Assembly: GCA_025927955.1 (NCBI GenBank)
Contig: JAICKK010000016.1
Span: 1 to 34,310, forward strand
Direction: 5' to 3'
Length of the DNA: 34,310 nt
Source: Nocardioidaceae bacterium
GTDB taxonomy: Bacteria; Actinomycetota; Actinomycetes; Propionibacteriales; Nocardioidaceae
The position numbers and the translations under genes were made by a program. The notes below the pieces were generated by a model. That model was not told the DNA's origin and made no database searches. It worked only from the letters and a program-made list of their open reading frames with translations. Positions 24,108-32,205 of the stretch are shown in pieces; positions within the stretch are counted from its first letter, which is position 1; each line of letters starts with the position of its first letter.

Positions 24108-24113
24108 ACGCTA
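24108..24113 (-). promoter_or_regulatory. Candidate -10 box of the sedolisin gene (TAGCGT)
   Basis: TAGCGT on the minus strand about 90 nt upstream of ATG 24017 fits TANNNT and would give a leader of about 84 nt with the alternative hairpins. Confidence 0.35.
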
Positions 24114-24133
24114 GCCATCCCCACCCGGCCGGC

Positions 24134-24155
24134 GCTACAACTTCACCGTTGTAAC
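24134..24155. promoter_or_regulatory. TetR-like dyad upstream of the sedolisin promoter
   Basis: TACAAC (24136-24141), six bases, GTTGTA (24148-24153): perfect arms, extending to 7 of 8 matches per side over 24134-24155. It is a relatively AT-rich island in a GC-rich region, located just upstream of the TAGCGT box. Size and symmetry suit a dimeric regulator; no regulator gene is adjacent. Confidence 0.45.
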
Positions 24156-24181
24156 TTCCCACGATTCGTCGGCGGGGCGGC

Positions 24182-24268
24182 GTGCAGGTGCGCCGACTCG
24201 GCGGCACCGAGGGGTGCAGGTGCGCCGACTCGGCGGCACCGAGGGGTGCAGGTGCGCCGTCTCGGCGG
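24182..24268. repeat. 32-bp tandem repeat, 2.7 copies, hairpin forming
   Basis: Two identical 32-bp units (24182-24213 and 24214-24245) beginning GTGCAGGTGCGCCGACTCGG, then a partial third copy (24246-24268) that matches at 22 of 23 positions. Each unit folds: GGTGC, GCCGA, loop, TCGGC, GCACC with a single bulge. The array starts 9 bp past the stop codon of the transglycosylase gene, in its 3' untranslated region. Confidence 0.85.
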
Positions 24269-24276
24269 GGTGGGGA

Positions 24277-24960
24277 TCAGTACCAGCCGTGGCTCTGCTT
24301 GAAGCCCCAGGCGTTGCAGGGCGTCCCGTAGCGGCTCTTGATGTAGCCGAGCCCCCACCGGATCTGGGTGGCCGGGTTGTCGGCCCAGTCCGCCCCCGCG
24401 CTGGCCATCTTCGAGCCCGGCAGCGCCTGGGGGATGCCGTAGGCCGAGGAGCTCGGGTTGTCCGCGTGCACGTTCCAGCCGCTCTCCTGCGAGTAGATGG
24501 CGTCGAGGCAGGAGAACTGGTCCGCGCCGAAGCCGAACCTCCCGAGCATGGCCCGCGCGACGTCGCGCGGGTCCGTGGGGGTCAGGTCCGCGGTGTGGCT
24601 GACCTGACCGCCGGGCGACTGGTCGAGCACCTTCTGCTTGACCGGGTCGAGGGCCGCCCGGTCGGCCGAGCGGGAGACGGCCCGGGTCCGGTCGCGCAGG
24701 GCGGCGTCCGAGGCCGCCTGGCTGCCGGTCGCGGCGGCCGGACGCACGACGCTGGTGGCGGTCACCAGTGACGCGGCGGCGGGCTCGCCCGTGGGCGCGC
24801 CAGGCATCGCGATCCCGGAGCACACGGCGACGCCCGTGGCGGCGACCGCGACGCCGCCGACGCTCAGCGTGCGGCGCAGCAGGGAGGGCTTGGAGACCGG
24901 TGAAGGCCGGCTGGGACGTTCACCGCGGTGTGTCGGGACGTACTGGACACGTCGGGGCAC
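24277..24960 (-). CDS. Lytic-transglycosylase-like (SLT-fold) exported protein
   Basis: About 227 residues. A basic N-terminus and hydrophobic segment (LLRRTLSVGGVAVAATGVAV, near residues 26-45) form a signal or anchor. A low-complexity helical linker follows. The C-terminal ~80 residues are a lysozyme-like/SLT domain: FSCLDAIYSQESGWNVHADNP with the candidate catalytic Glu in QESGW, SSAYGIPQALPGSKM, NPATQIRWGLGYIKSRYGTPCNAW. It probably cleaves peptidoglycan glycan strands. Start is uncertain: GTG 24960 is used because QYVPTHR follows as in related proteins; GTG 24972 and farther sites are in frame, and no ribosome binding site decides. Tandem hairpins follow the stop codon. Confidence 0.8.
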   Translation of the reverse strand: MPRRVQYVPTHRGERPSRPSPVSKPSLLRRTLSVGGVAVAATGVAVCSGIAMPGAPTGEPAAASLVTATSVVRPAAATGSQAASDAALRDRTRAVSRSADRAALDPVKQKVLDQSPGGQVSHTADLTPTDPRDVARAMLGRFGFGADQFSCLDAIYSQESGWNVHADNPSSSAYGIPQALPGSKMASAGADWADNPATQIRWGLGYIKSRYGTPCNAWGFKQSHGWY

Positions 24961-25123
24961 AGAAGGACTCACAGACGTAGAGGACAAGGCGGCCGCCGCA
25001 CCGGTCCCCCCGGACCTCGGTAGGCAGGCCTCCCACTCTCCAAGACGACGCGGTGCCGACGCAAACCGAGGGACCGCCGGTCTGGGGAGATCCTGCACAC
25101 ACCCGCCACGCCTGTGGCTGCTG

Positions 25124-26818
25124 TCAGCGGGTGTTGCTGGTGAGCCACACCGCGGACGCCGCGGGCAGCAGCCCGTCCTCCAGGTCCTCGCTGGCGATCA
25201 GCACGCCGTACCCCTCCGGGACCGGCACCGGGTCCCCCGTGACGTTGACCAGGCAGGCGAACCCGGGCTCCCGGGTGAACCCGAGCACACCGCCGGGAAG
25301 GTCCAGCCAGGCGAGCCGGCCGTCGCCGAGGGCGGGCGTACGTCCTCGCAGCGAGAGCGCCGCGCGGTAGAGCTCCAGCATCGAGCCGGGGTCACCGGTC
25401 TGGGCCTGCGCGGTCAGCGGGCCCCAGTCGTCGGGCTGCGGCAGCCAGGGCGCCGCGCTGGCGCCCTCCGGGCTGAACCCGTACGGCGGGCGCTCCCCCG
25501 CCCACGGCAGCGGGACCCGGCAGCCGTCCCGCCCGCGGTCGGTGTGGCCGGAGCGCTCCCAGGTCGGGTCCTCGAGCACGTCGTCGGGGAGGTCCTCCAC
25601 CTCCGGGAGGCCGAGCTCCTCGCCCTGGTAGACGTAGGCGCCTCCGGGCAGCGCGAGGGTGAGCAGCACCGCGGCCCGCGCGCGACGCCGCCCCAGGGCG
25701 AGGTCCGCGGGCCGACCCAGCAGCTGCATCAGGCTGCTGCCGGGCACGTCGCGCTCGCGGGCGAAGCGGGACACGTGCCGGGCGACGTCGTGGTTGGAGA
25801 GCACCCAGGTGGCGGGAGCGCCGACCGCACCCTGCTCGTCGAGCGTCTCGGAGATCACCCGGCGCAGGTAGCCCGCGTCCCACACCGCCTGGAGATAGGT
25901 GAAGTTGAAGGCGGTGTGCAGCTCGTCGGGGCGCAGGTAGCGCGCGAGCCGCTCCGGCTCGTCGACCCAGGCCTCCGCCACGAACACGCGGGGCTCGTCG
26001 TAGGAGTCCGCGACCCGGCGCCACTGGCGGTAGATCTCGTGCACCTCGTCGCGGTCCCAGAAGGGGTGCGGACGCCACGGCGCCCGCTCGAGGCGGCCGT
26101 CGACCTCGACGGGGGACCGCGGCCACTCGAGGTCGGCCGCGTCCTCCGCGTCCGGGAGCCCCTCCTCCTTGACCAGGGAGTGGGCCACGTCGATGCGGAA
26201 CCCGTCGACGCCCCGGTCGAACCAGAACCGCAGCGTGGCCTCGAAGTCCGCCTGCACCTCCGGATGGGTCCAGTTGACGTCGGGCTGCTCGGGGGCGAAC
26301 AGGTGCAGGTACCACTCCCCGGGGGTGCCGTCCGGCTCGGTCACCCGGTGCCAGGCGGGACCGCCGAACACCGACGGCCACTCGTTCGGCGGCAGCTCAC
26401 CGGCCTCTCCGCGACCGGGGCGGAAGACGTAGCGCTCCCGCTGGCGGGATCCGGGCCCGGCCTCCACGGCCGCGCGGAACCAGGGGTGCCGGTCCGAGGT
26501 GTGGTTCGGCACGATGTCGAGCAGCACCCGCAGCCCGACCTCGTGCGCCTCGGTGACCAGCGCCTCGGCCTCCGCCAGGGTGCCGAACCGCGGCTCCACG
26601 TCGCGGTAGTCGGACACGTCGTACCCGGCGTCGGCCATCGGGGAGGGGTACCACGGGTTGATCCAGAGCGCGTCGACGCCCAGGTCGGCGAGGTACCCGA
26701 GCCGGGACCGGATGCCGGCGATGTCACCGAGACCGTCGCCGTTCCCGTCGGCGAAGCTGCGGATGTAGACCTGGTAGATGACCGCGTCTCGCCACCAGTG
26801 GTCAGCGGGGTCAGCCAC
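25124..26818 (-). CDS. GH13 alpha-glucosidase
   Basis: A 564-residue alpha-amylase-family glucosidase without a signal peptide, so it acts on imported sugars. Conserved regions are in order: GDIAGIRSRLGYLADLGVDA, DIVPNHTS (residues 101-108), GFRIDVAH with nucleophile Asp210, FVAEAW with acid/base Glu282 and SNHDVARH with Asp344. NPWYPSPMADAGYDVSDYR near 54-72 is typical of oligo-1,6-/alpha-glucosidases. It is the last gene of an operon with a binding protein and two permeases and overlaps the preceding small membrane-protein gene by 8 bp. It likely releases glucose from the imported alpha-glucosides. Confidence 0.93.
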   Translation of the reverse strand: MADPADHWWRDAVIYQVYIRSFADGNGDGLGDIAGIRSRLGYLADLGVDALWINPWYPSPMADAGYDVSDYRDVEPRFGTLAEAEALVTEAHEVGLRVLLDIVPNHTSDRHPWFRAAVEAGPGSRQRERYVFRPGRGEAGELPPNEWPSVFGGPAWHRVTEPDGTPGEWYLHLFAPEQPDVNWTHPEVQADFEATLRFWFDRGVDGFRIDVAHSLVKEEGLPDAEDAADLEWPRSPVEVDGRLERAPWRPHPFWDRDEVHEIYRQWRRVADSYDEPRVFVAEAWVDEPERLARYLRPDELHTAFNFTYLQAVWDAGYLRRVISETLDEQGAVGAPATWVLSNHDVARHVSRFARERDVPGSSLMQLLGRPADLALGRRRARAAVLLTLALPGGAYVYQGEELGLPEVEDLPDDVLEDPTWERSGHTDRGRDGCRVPLPWAGERPPYGFSPEGASAAPWLPQPDDWGPLTAQAQTGDPGSMLELYRAALSLRGRTPALGDGRLAWLDLPGGVLGFTREPGFACLVNVTGDPVPVPEGYGVLIASEDLEDGLLPAASAVWLTSNTR

Positions 26819-27074
26819 GGCCCTCCTCGGCGAGCACCCGGTCCAGCCGCTGGGTCAGCACCCTGCGCATGCGCACGACGATCACGACCAGCACGACCAG
26901 GACCGCCAGCACGAGTGCCTTGACGAGGGCGTCCTCGCCGCGCACCTCCGCGACCAGCGTGGACAGCAGCACCAGGGCGGTGAAGAAGCCCAGCACGCCC
27001 AGGAAGATGTCCAGCGACTCCACGCGCCGCTCGGCGGCCCGAGCAGCACCGGTGAGCCGGCGTCGACGCCTCAC
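26811..27074 (-). CDS. Small two-helix membrane protein in the sugar operon
   Basis: An 87-residue protein. The arginine-rich N-terminus (RRRRRLTGAARAAERR) is followed by two hydrophobic segments at about 22-43 (LDIFLGVLGFFTALVLLSTL) and 50-66 (LVLAVLVVLVVIVV), then a charged tail. GTG 27074 overlaps the permease stop in GTGA, and its own stop overlaps the glucosidase start by 8 bp, so coupling on both sides argues it is a real gene. No family is recognised. Position between permease and glucosidase suggests a membrane partner of either. Confidence 0.65.
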   Translation of the reverse strand: MRRRRRLTGAARAAERRVESLDIFLGVLGFFTALVLLSTLVAEVRGEDALVKALVLAVLVVLVVIVVRMRRVLTQRLDRVLAEEGRG

Positions 27075-27970
27075 CCCTTGACGCCTCCGGCCGTCAGGCC
27101 AGCGACGATCTTGCGCTGCAGCAGCAGCACCATGATGATCAGCGGCACGGTGATGATCGTGCCGGCCGCCATCACGGCGGTGTACGGCTCCTGGTGCGGC
27201 TGGCTGCCCGTGAAGTCCGCGATCGCCACGGTCACCGGCTGGGTCCGGTCGTTGGCCAGCTGGCTGGCCAGCAGGAACTCGTTCCAGGCGGCGATGAACG
27301 CCAGGATCGCGGTGGTGAACAGGCCCGGCGCGGCGAGCGGCAGGATGATCTTGCGGAACGCCTGGGCCTGGGTGCACCCGTCGATGCGCGCCGACTCCTC
27401 GAGGTCCCACGGCATCTCCCGGAAGAAAGCCGTGAGGATGTAGATCGACAACGGCAGCGCGAACGAGATGTCGGGGATGATCAGCGCCTGGTACTGGCCG
27501 ATCCAGTGCAGGTTGGTGAACAGCTGGAACAGCGGGCTCACCAGCGCCACCGGTGGGAACATCGAGGCACCCAGGATCATGCCCAGCAGGACGTACTTGC
27601 CGCGGAACTCCAGGCGCGCCAGCGCGTAGGCGCAGAAGACGCCGGCAGCGAGGGCGACGACGGTGACGACGACCCCGATGATCACGCTGTTCACCAGGGC
27701 GCGGCCCAGGTGGTTGCCCAGGTCCGTGGAGAACGCGGTCCGGTAGTTGTCCCAGGTGAAGTGCGTGGGCCACGGGGTGGTCTCGAAGGTGTAGCCCACC
27801 GGGCGGAACGACGTGACGACCATCCAGTACGCCGGGGCGAGCCCCCAGATGATGATGATGGCCACGCCGACGTACGTGCGCACCTGCGACCAGCTGAAGC
27901 CGCCGCCGCGCCTTGCTCGTGAGCGCTCCCCCGTGCGAGGGACGGACTGGGTCTGGGTCACGGTGGACAT
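27071..27970 (-). CDS. Sugar ABC transporter permease (MalG/AglG-like)
   Basis: A 299-residue CUT1 permease with six transmembrane helices. The EAA loop is present as EESARIDGCTQAQAFRKI, and LLLQRKIVAGLTAGGVKG is the classic MalG C-terminal end. The N-terminus is a basic cytoplasmic tail. ATG 27970 lies 1 nt after the MalF-like stop, and the stop overlaps the small membrane-protein gene. It forms the channel with the 27972-29006 product. Confidence 0.93.
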   Translation of the reverse strand: MSTVTQTQSVPRTGERSRARRGGGFSWSQVRTYVGVAIIIIWGLAPAYWMVVTSFRPVGYTFETTPWPTHFTWDNYRTAFSTDLGNHLGRALVNSVIIGVVVTVVALAAGVFCAYALARLEFRGKYVLLGMILGASMFPPVALVSPLFQLFTNLHWIGQYQALIIPDISFALPLSIYILTAFFREMPWDLEESARIDGCTQAQAFRKIILPLAAPGLFTTAILAFIAAWNEFLLASQLANDRTQPVTVAIADFTGSQPHQEPYTAVMAAGTIITVPLIIMVLLLQRKIVAGLTAGGVKG

Positions 27971-27971
27971 C

Positions 27972-29006
27972 TCAGCGCGCCGCCTTCTGCTGGTTCTCCT
28001 GGGTCTGGACCACGTTGGCGCCCAGGAACTTCACGAAGATGAACGCCACCAGGAAGATGAAAACGAACGTGATCGTGGACAGGGCCGCAGCACTGTTGAA
28101 CCCTTGCCGGATCTGGTTGATGACCAGGATCGAGAGCGTCGTGGTCGCGTCCCCGTTCCCGCCGCCTCCGCCGGTGAGGATGTAGGGCAGGTCGAAGATA
28201 CGCAGCACGTCGAGCGTCCGGAAGAGGATGGCGACCATCAGCGCCGGTCTCACCAGCGGCAGCGTCACCTGCGTGAACCGCTGCCAGGTGGTGGCGCCGT
28301 CCACCTTGGCGGCCTCGTAGACCTCGTCGGGGATCACCTGCAGGCCCGCCAGGATGAGCAGGGCCATGAACGGGGTGGTCTTCCAGACGTCGCCGGCGAT
28401 CACCGCGAACCGCGACGACCACTCGCCACCGCCCCAGATGATCGAGGTGTGGAACAGCTTGTTGGCCACGCCGCTGAACGCGAAGATGAAGAAGAACAGC
28501 TTGGCGGTGACCGCGGTGGGGATCGCCCACGGGATCAGCACCGCGGCCCGCAGCAGCCCTCGGCCCCGGAACTCGCGGTTCATCACGATGGCGAACCAGA
28601 GCCCCAGCACGATCTCGATCGCCACGGAGACCACCGTGAAGAAGACCGTGTTGAACATGGCGGTCCAGAACTCCGCACCCAGGCTTCCGGACGGGCAGGC
28701 GGACGTGCCACCACCGACCGTGCTGCACTGCTGCAGCAGCCAGTGGGTGTAGTTGGAGATGCCGGCGAAGCCCCCGGAGACGAACAGGCCGGTCGCCTTG
28801 TCGAGCCCCGGGTCCTTCTGGAAGGACATCCACACCGCACGCACGACCGGGTAGCCGATGACCACGGCCAGCAGGATGAGGGTGGGTGCCACCAGGATCG
28901 GCGCCCCGCCGCCCTCGGAGAGGTTGAAGAGCTTCCTCTTGGGCCGCCGCGCCGGGGGACGACTCTTCGCCGCGTCGTCCGGGACGGCCGAGGTCACCTG
29001 GCTCAT
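27972..29006 (-). CDS. Sugar ABC transporter permease (MalF/AglF-like)
   Basis: A 344-residue CUT1 permease. The first helix is ILVAPTLILLAVVIGYPVV. A large periplasmic loop with a cysteine pair (LQQCSTVGGGTSACPSG) follows, then the core helices, with the EAA loop EAAKVDGATTWQRFTQVTLP near residues 238-257. VLRIFDLPYILTGGG precedes the last helices. It follows the binding-protein gene after an 84-bp gap that holds a perfect 11-bp hairpin. Cysteines in the loop might form a disulfide. Confidence 0.93.
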   Translation of the reverse strand: MSQVTSAVPDDAAKSRPPARRPKRKLFNLSEGGGAPILVAPTLILLAVVIGYPVVRAVWMSFQKDPGLDKATGLFVSGGFAGISNYTHWLLQQCSTVGGGTSACPSGSLGAEFWTAMFNTVFFTVVSVAIEIVLGLWFAIVMNREFRGRGLLRAAVLIPWAIPTAVTAKLFFFIFAFSGVANKLFHTSIIWGGGEWSSRFAVIAGDVWKTTPFMALLILAGLQVIPDEVYEAAKVDGATTWQRFTQVTLPLVRPALMVAILFRTLDVLRIFDLPYILTGGGGGNGDATTTLSILVINQIRQGFNSAAALSTITFVFIFLVAFIFVKFLGANVVQTQENQQKAAR

Positions 29007-29057
29007 CGTGGGCTCCTTCGTAGCGCCGTGGGCTGCCTGGGCTGAGCGAGCGGGCCC

Positions 29058-29083
29058 GGGGGCCTGAGCGTGCTCAGGCCCCC
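29058..29083 (-). repeat. Intercistronic hairpin between binding protein and permease genes
   Basis: GGGGGCCTGAG (29058-29068), CGTG, CTCAGGCCCCC (29073-29083): a perfect 11-bp stem with a 4-nt loop. It starts 7 bp after the binding-protein stop codon. In malE-malF type operons such a structure stabilises the upstream message and lets the binding protein exceed the permeases; the same role is likely here. A partial terminator is the alternative. Confidence 0.75.
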
Positions 29084-29090
29084 GCTCCGC

Positions 29091-30377
29091 TCAGGAGGAG
29101 GATGCCGACTTGATGGCGTCCGACATGTTCTTGACCGCCTGCTGCGGGGTCATGCTTCCCTTGATCGCCGCGTACGCGTTGTCCTGGATGGCCTTGGTGA
29201 CCGCCGGGTAGAACGGCGTGACGGGCCTCGGCACGGCGTTCTGGATCGACGTCAGCAGGGTCGGCAGGTACGGGAACTTCTTCTGCAGCGTCGGGTCGCT
29301 GTAGAGGTCGGCCCGCACCGGGGCGAGCGAGCCCTGGGTGAGCTCGAACTTCTGGAACTCCGCGCTGAGCAGGTAGTTCAAGAAGTCGTGCGCGGTCGCC
29401 TTGTGGTCGCTGTAGACGCTGATCGCGGCGTTGTGGCCACCCAGGCTGGACGCGCCCGGAACCACGCCCTTCCCGCCGGAGACGCCGGGGAGCGGCGCGA
29501 TCCCGAAGGAGTTCTTGACCTTGGAGCTGCCGTCGGTCTTGGCCAGGTTGTAGACGTAGGGCCAGTTCCGCAGGAACAGCAGCTTGCCGGCCTCGAACGC
29601 CTGCCGGCCCTGCTCCTCCTGGTAGGTGATGGCCTCCTTGGGGATGTTGCCGTCCTTGTAGGCGGTCGCGAGCCGCGCCAGCCCGGCGGCGGCCTCGGGC
29701 GAGTCCACGGTCGGGGTCGAGCCGTCCTTGGCGACGACGGTGCCCCCGTTGGTGTTGATCGCCTCCGCGGCGTTGACGGTCAGGCCCTCGTACTTGGCGA
29801 ACTGGCCGGCGTAGCAGCCCATGTGGTGGGCCTTGGCGATCTTGCAGTCGGCCATCATCTCGTCCCACGTCTTCGGCGGGGTCTTGACGAGGTCCTTGCG
29901 GTAGTACAGGAGGCCGCCGTCGCTGGCCTGCGGAGCGGCGTACATCTTGCCGTTGTACGTCGCGGTCTTGACCGTCGCCGGCAGCAGGCCGTTGGTGTCG
30001 ATGGACATCTTGCCCTCGAGCGGCTGCAGCCAGCCCTTGGCCGCGAACTCCGCGGTCCACACCACGTCGACGTCGACCACGTCGTAGCCGGCGTTCTTCG
30101 CCTGGAAGTTCTGGACGAGGTCGTCGTGCTGCTGGTCCGCCTGGTCCGTCTGCTCCTTGAAGGTCACCTTCTCTTTCGGGTGCGCCTTGTTCCACTTGGC
30201 GATCGCCGGGCGGACGACGTTGCTGTTGTCCTTGCCTTGCACGTAGGTGATCGGCCCGCGGGAGTCGAGCCCGGAGCTCGAGCCACCCCCGCCGCCTGAG
30301 TTGCTGCTGCCTCCGCAGGCGGTCACCCCGAAGACGGTGGTGATCGCCAGCCCGGCCAGCATGGCCTTGCGCCGCAT
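29091..30377 (-). CDS. Sugar ABC transporter substrate-binding lipoprotein (AglE/MalE-like)
   Basis: A 428-residue binding protein. The signal ends in VTAC with the lipidated cysteine at residue 21, then a serine/glycine linker. The mature domain has ITYVQGKDNSNVVRPAIAKWN, YDVVDVDVVWTAEFAAKGWLQPLE, MYAAPQASDGGLLYYRKDL and FLRNWPYVY, marks of CUT1 oligosaccharide-binding proteins (trehalose/maltose/alpha-glucoside). ATG 30377 has a GAGAGGAG Shine-Dalgarno. The operon contains a GH13 glucosidase, so alpha-linked glucosides are the likely ligands. No ATPase gene is present in the operon. Confidence 0.92.
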   Translation of the reverse strand: MRRKAMLAGLAITTVFGVTACGGSSNSGGGGGSSSGLDSRGPITYVQGKDNSNVVRPAIAKWNKAHPKEKVTFKEQTDQADQQHDDLVQNFQAKNAGYDVVDVDVVWTAEFAAKGWLQPLEGKMSIDTNGLLPATVKTATYNGKMYAAPQASDGGLLYYRKDLVKTPPKTWDEMMADCKIAKAHHMGCYAGQFAKYEGLTVNAAEAINTNGGTVVAKDGSTPTVDSPEAAAGLARLATAYKDGNIPKEAITYQEEQGRQAFEAGKLLFLRNWPYVYNLAKTDGSSKVKNSFGIAPLPGVSGGKGVVPGASSLGGHNAAISVYSDHKATAHDFLNYLLSAEFQKFELTQGSLAPVRADLYSDPTLQKKFPYLPTLLTSIQNAVPRPVTPFYPAVTKAIQDNAYAAIKGSMTPQQAVKNMSDAIKSASSS

Positions 30378-30438
30378 GTGCGGCTCCTCTCGCTCGTGTC
30401 GGTGCTGAGCCCAGCCGGCGCTGTGATCGCGGCCACAC

Positions 30439-30479
30439 CAGGCGGACAAGCCACTTTCTACCGTTCCCTTGACCGCCTG
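30439..30479. promoter_or_regulatory. Inverted repeat in the sugar operon promoter region
   Basis: CAGGCGG (30439-30445) and CCGCCTG (30473-30479) are exact 7-bp arms 27 nt apart, 60-100 bp upstream of the binding-protein start. The region between (30378-30612, 235 bp) is somewhat richer in A/T. I see no clear LacI-type palindrome or convincing TANNNT box, so promoter placement is open. Confidence 0.25.
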
Positions 30480-30612
30480 TCCACGACAGAGGTGCCCGCG
30501 CAGACGAGAAAACCGGAAGTGCAGGTCGATCGTGATGTGAACGTGACAATCGGGCGGGAACGGGGCCGAGAACCACACCATGCCGAACCCGGGAGAGCCC
30601 GGTACCGCGGCC

Positions 30613-31956
30613 CTAGAGGACGACGTTCTCGAGCATCTCCGTGACCAGGGCCGCGATGGGTGAGCGCTCGGAGCGGGTGAGCGTCACGTGCGCGAACAGC
30701 GGGTGGCCCTTGAGCCGCTCGACCACCGCGACCACGCCGTCGTGCCGGCCGACCCTGAGGTTGTCGCGCTGGGCGACGTCGTGGGTGAGCACCACCTTGG
30801 AGTTCGCCCCCACCCGGGACAGCACGGTCAGCAGCACGTTGCGCTCCAGCGACTGAGCCTCGTCGACGATCACGAACGCGTCGTGCAGCGAGCGGCCGCG
30901 GATGTGGGTGAGCGGGAGCACCTCGAGCATGCCGCGGTCGAGGACCTCCTCGATCACGTCCGGCGTGGTGAGCGCGCCCAGCGTGTCGAAGACCGCCTGC
31001 CCCCAGGGCGACATCTTCTCGTTCTCGTTGCCGGGGAGGTAGCCGAGCTCCTGGCCGCCGACCGCGAACAGCGGCCGGAACACCACGACCTTCTTGTGCT
31101 GGCGGCGCTCCATGACGGCTTCCAGCCCCGCGCACAGCGCCATCGCCGACTTCCCGGTGCCGGCCCGGCCGCCGAGCGAGACGATGCCCACCTCGGGGTC
31201 GAGCAGCAGCTCCAGCGCGACCCGCTGCTCCGCCGAGCGGCCGTGGATGCCGAACGCCTCCCGGTCGCCGCGCACCAGGTGCACGCGCTTGTCGGCCCCG
31301 ACCCGGCCCAGCGCGCTGCCCCGCCCGGAGACCAGCACCAGGCCGGTGTGGCAGGGCAGCCCCCGCGCCTCGTCGAGGTCGAGGACTCCGTCGTCGTACA
31401 GCTCGTCGAGCTCGCCGGACCCGACCTCGACCTCGGCCATCCCGGTCCAGCCGGACTCCGCGGCCAGCTCGGCGAGGTACTCCTCCGCGTCGAGGCCCAC
31501 CGCGGACGCCTTGATCCGCATCGGCAGGTCCTTGGAGACCAGGGTGACGCGGTGACCCTCCTGGGACAGGTTGTGGGCCACCGCCAGGATGCGCGAGTCG
31601 TTGTCACCGAGCCGGAACCCCGACGGCAGGGACGTGGGATCGGTGTGGTTGAGCTCGACGCGCAGGGTGCCGCCGCTGTCGCCGACCGCCACCGGCTCGT
31701 CGAGACGGCCGTGCCGGACCCGCAGGTCGTCGAGCCTCCGCAGCGCCGACCGGGCGAAGTACCCCAGCTCGGGGTGGTGGCGCTTGCCCTCCAGCTCGGT
31801 GACCACCACGACGGGGACCACCACCTCGTGCTCGTCGAAGCGGTGCAGCGCGCCCGGGTCCGCCAGCAGCACGCTGGTGTCCAGCACGTAGGTGCGTCGG
31901 GAGCCGGCATCGGGCCCAGGACCTGCCGGCGGGGTGGAGCTCAACGTTCTGGCCAC
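30613..31956 (-). CDS. phoH: PIN-PhoH ATPase (PhoH2 type)
   Basis: A 447-residue two-domain protein. Residues about 22-150 are a PIN ribonuclease domain with its acidic residues in YVLDTSVLL (Asp26), VVTELEGKR (Glu54) and GDNDSRILA (Asp118/Asp120). Residues 240-447 are the PhoH P-loop ATPase/helicase domain, with Walker A GRAGTGKS at 263-270 and Walker B FVIVDEAQ at 361-368. Mycobacterial PhoH2 of this build is an RNA helicase and ribonuclease described as a toxin with a small upstream partner, PhoAT. GAGGGG sits 8 nt before GTG 31956. A short ORF overlaps its start by 16 bp. Confidence 0.93.
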   Translation of the reverse strand: MARTLSSTPPAGPGPDAGSRRTYVLDTSVLLADPGALHRFDEHEVVVPVVVVTELEGKRHHPELGYFARSALRRLDDLRVRHGRLDEPVAVGDSGGTLRVELNHTDPTSLPSGFRLGDNDSRILAVAHNLSQEGHRVTLVSKDLPMRIKASAVGLDAEEYLAELAAESGWTGMAEVEVGSGELDELYDDGVLDLDEARGLPCHTGLVLVSGRGSALGRVGADKRVHLVRGDREAFGIHGRSAEQRVALELLLDPEVGIVSLGGRAGTGKSAMALCAGLEAVMERRQHKKVVVFRPLFAVGGQELGYLPGNENEKMSPWGQAVFDTLGALTTPDVIEEVLDRGMLEVLPLTHIRGRSLHDAFVIVDEAQSLERNVLLTVLSRVGANSKVVLTHDVAQRDNLRVGRHDGVVAVVERLKGHPLFAHVTLTRSERSPIAALVTEMLENVVL

Positions 31957-32099
31957 TGGTGCATCCCCTCGTGGACCGGCACGCGCGTCTGGCTCGCACC
32001 GGTCCTGTTGGTCACTTCGACGGACCGGGCGTGACAGCTGGGTCGCGATCGCTCACGAGCTGGCCTCCCGTGACGCCGAGCTTCCCTCTCGACGTCCAC
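31941..32099 (-). CDS. Possible short ORF overlapping phoH (PhoAT-like candidate)
   Basis: A 52-codon frame from GTG 32099 to TGA 31941, overlapping the PIN-PhoH start by 16 bp. The product would be basic and hydrophilic, opening [17 protein letters not shown] and ending MHQWPER. In favour: position and overlap mirror phoAT-phoH2 of mycobacteria. Against: G/C at third positions is only about 73%, low for this genome; no Shine-Dalgarno precedes the GTG; and the TAGGTT box at 32103-32108 is only 3 nt away, so a transcript from it might begin after this codon. I do not recognise the sequence. Confidence 0.22.
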   Translation of the reverse strand: MDVEREARRHGRPARERSRPSCHARSVEVTNRTGASQTRVPVHEGMHQWPER

Positions 32100-32102
32100 T
32101 GA

Positions 32103-32108
32103 AACCTA
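32103..32108 (-). promoter_or_regulatory. Candidate -10 box of phoH (TAGGTT)
   Basis: TAGGTT on the minus strand fits TANNNT and would start a transcript near 32096, giving a leader of about 140 nt before the PIN-PhoH gene. The intergenic 31957-32205 (249 bp) also holds the short ORF candidate; I see no other gene in it. Confidence 0.4.
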
Positions 32109-32205
32109 AGCCTCGGCACCGGCCGGCGTCAGCCGACACGCCAGAAGTCGGGGGTCGCCGAGGGTAAAACCTCCCCGGTGTCGCCAGCGGTGCGCGGGGC
32201 GTTGC

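Noticed and set aside
24182-24268. CRISPR-like direct repeats
   Set aside because: The units are directly adjacent without spacers, and no cas gene is present.
24961-25050. c-di-AMP (ydaO-type) riboswitch ahead of the transglycosylase gene
   Set aside because: Actinobacterial wall-hydrolase genes often carry it, but I see none of its conserved cores here, only a short GGTCC/GGACC stem.
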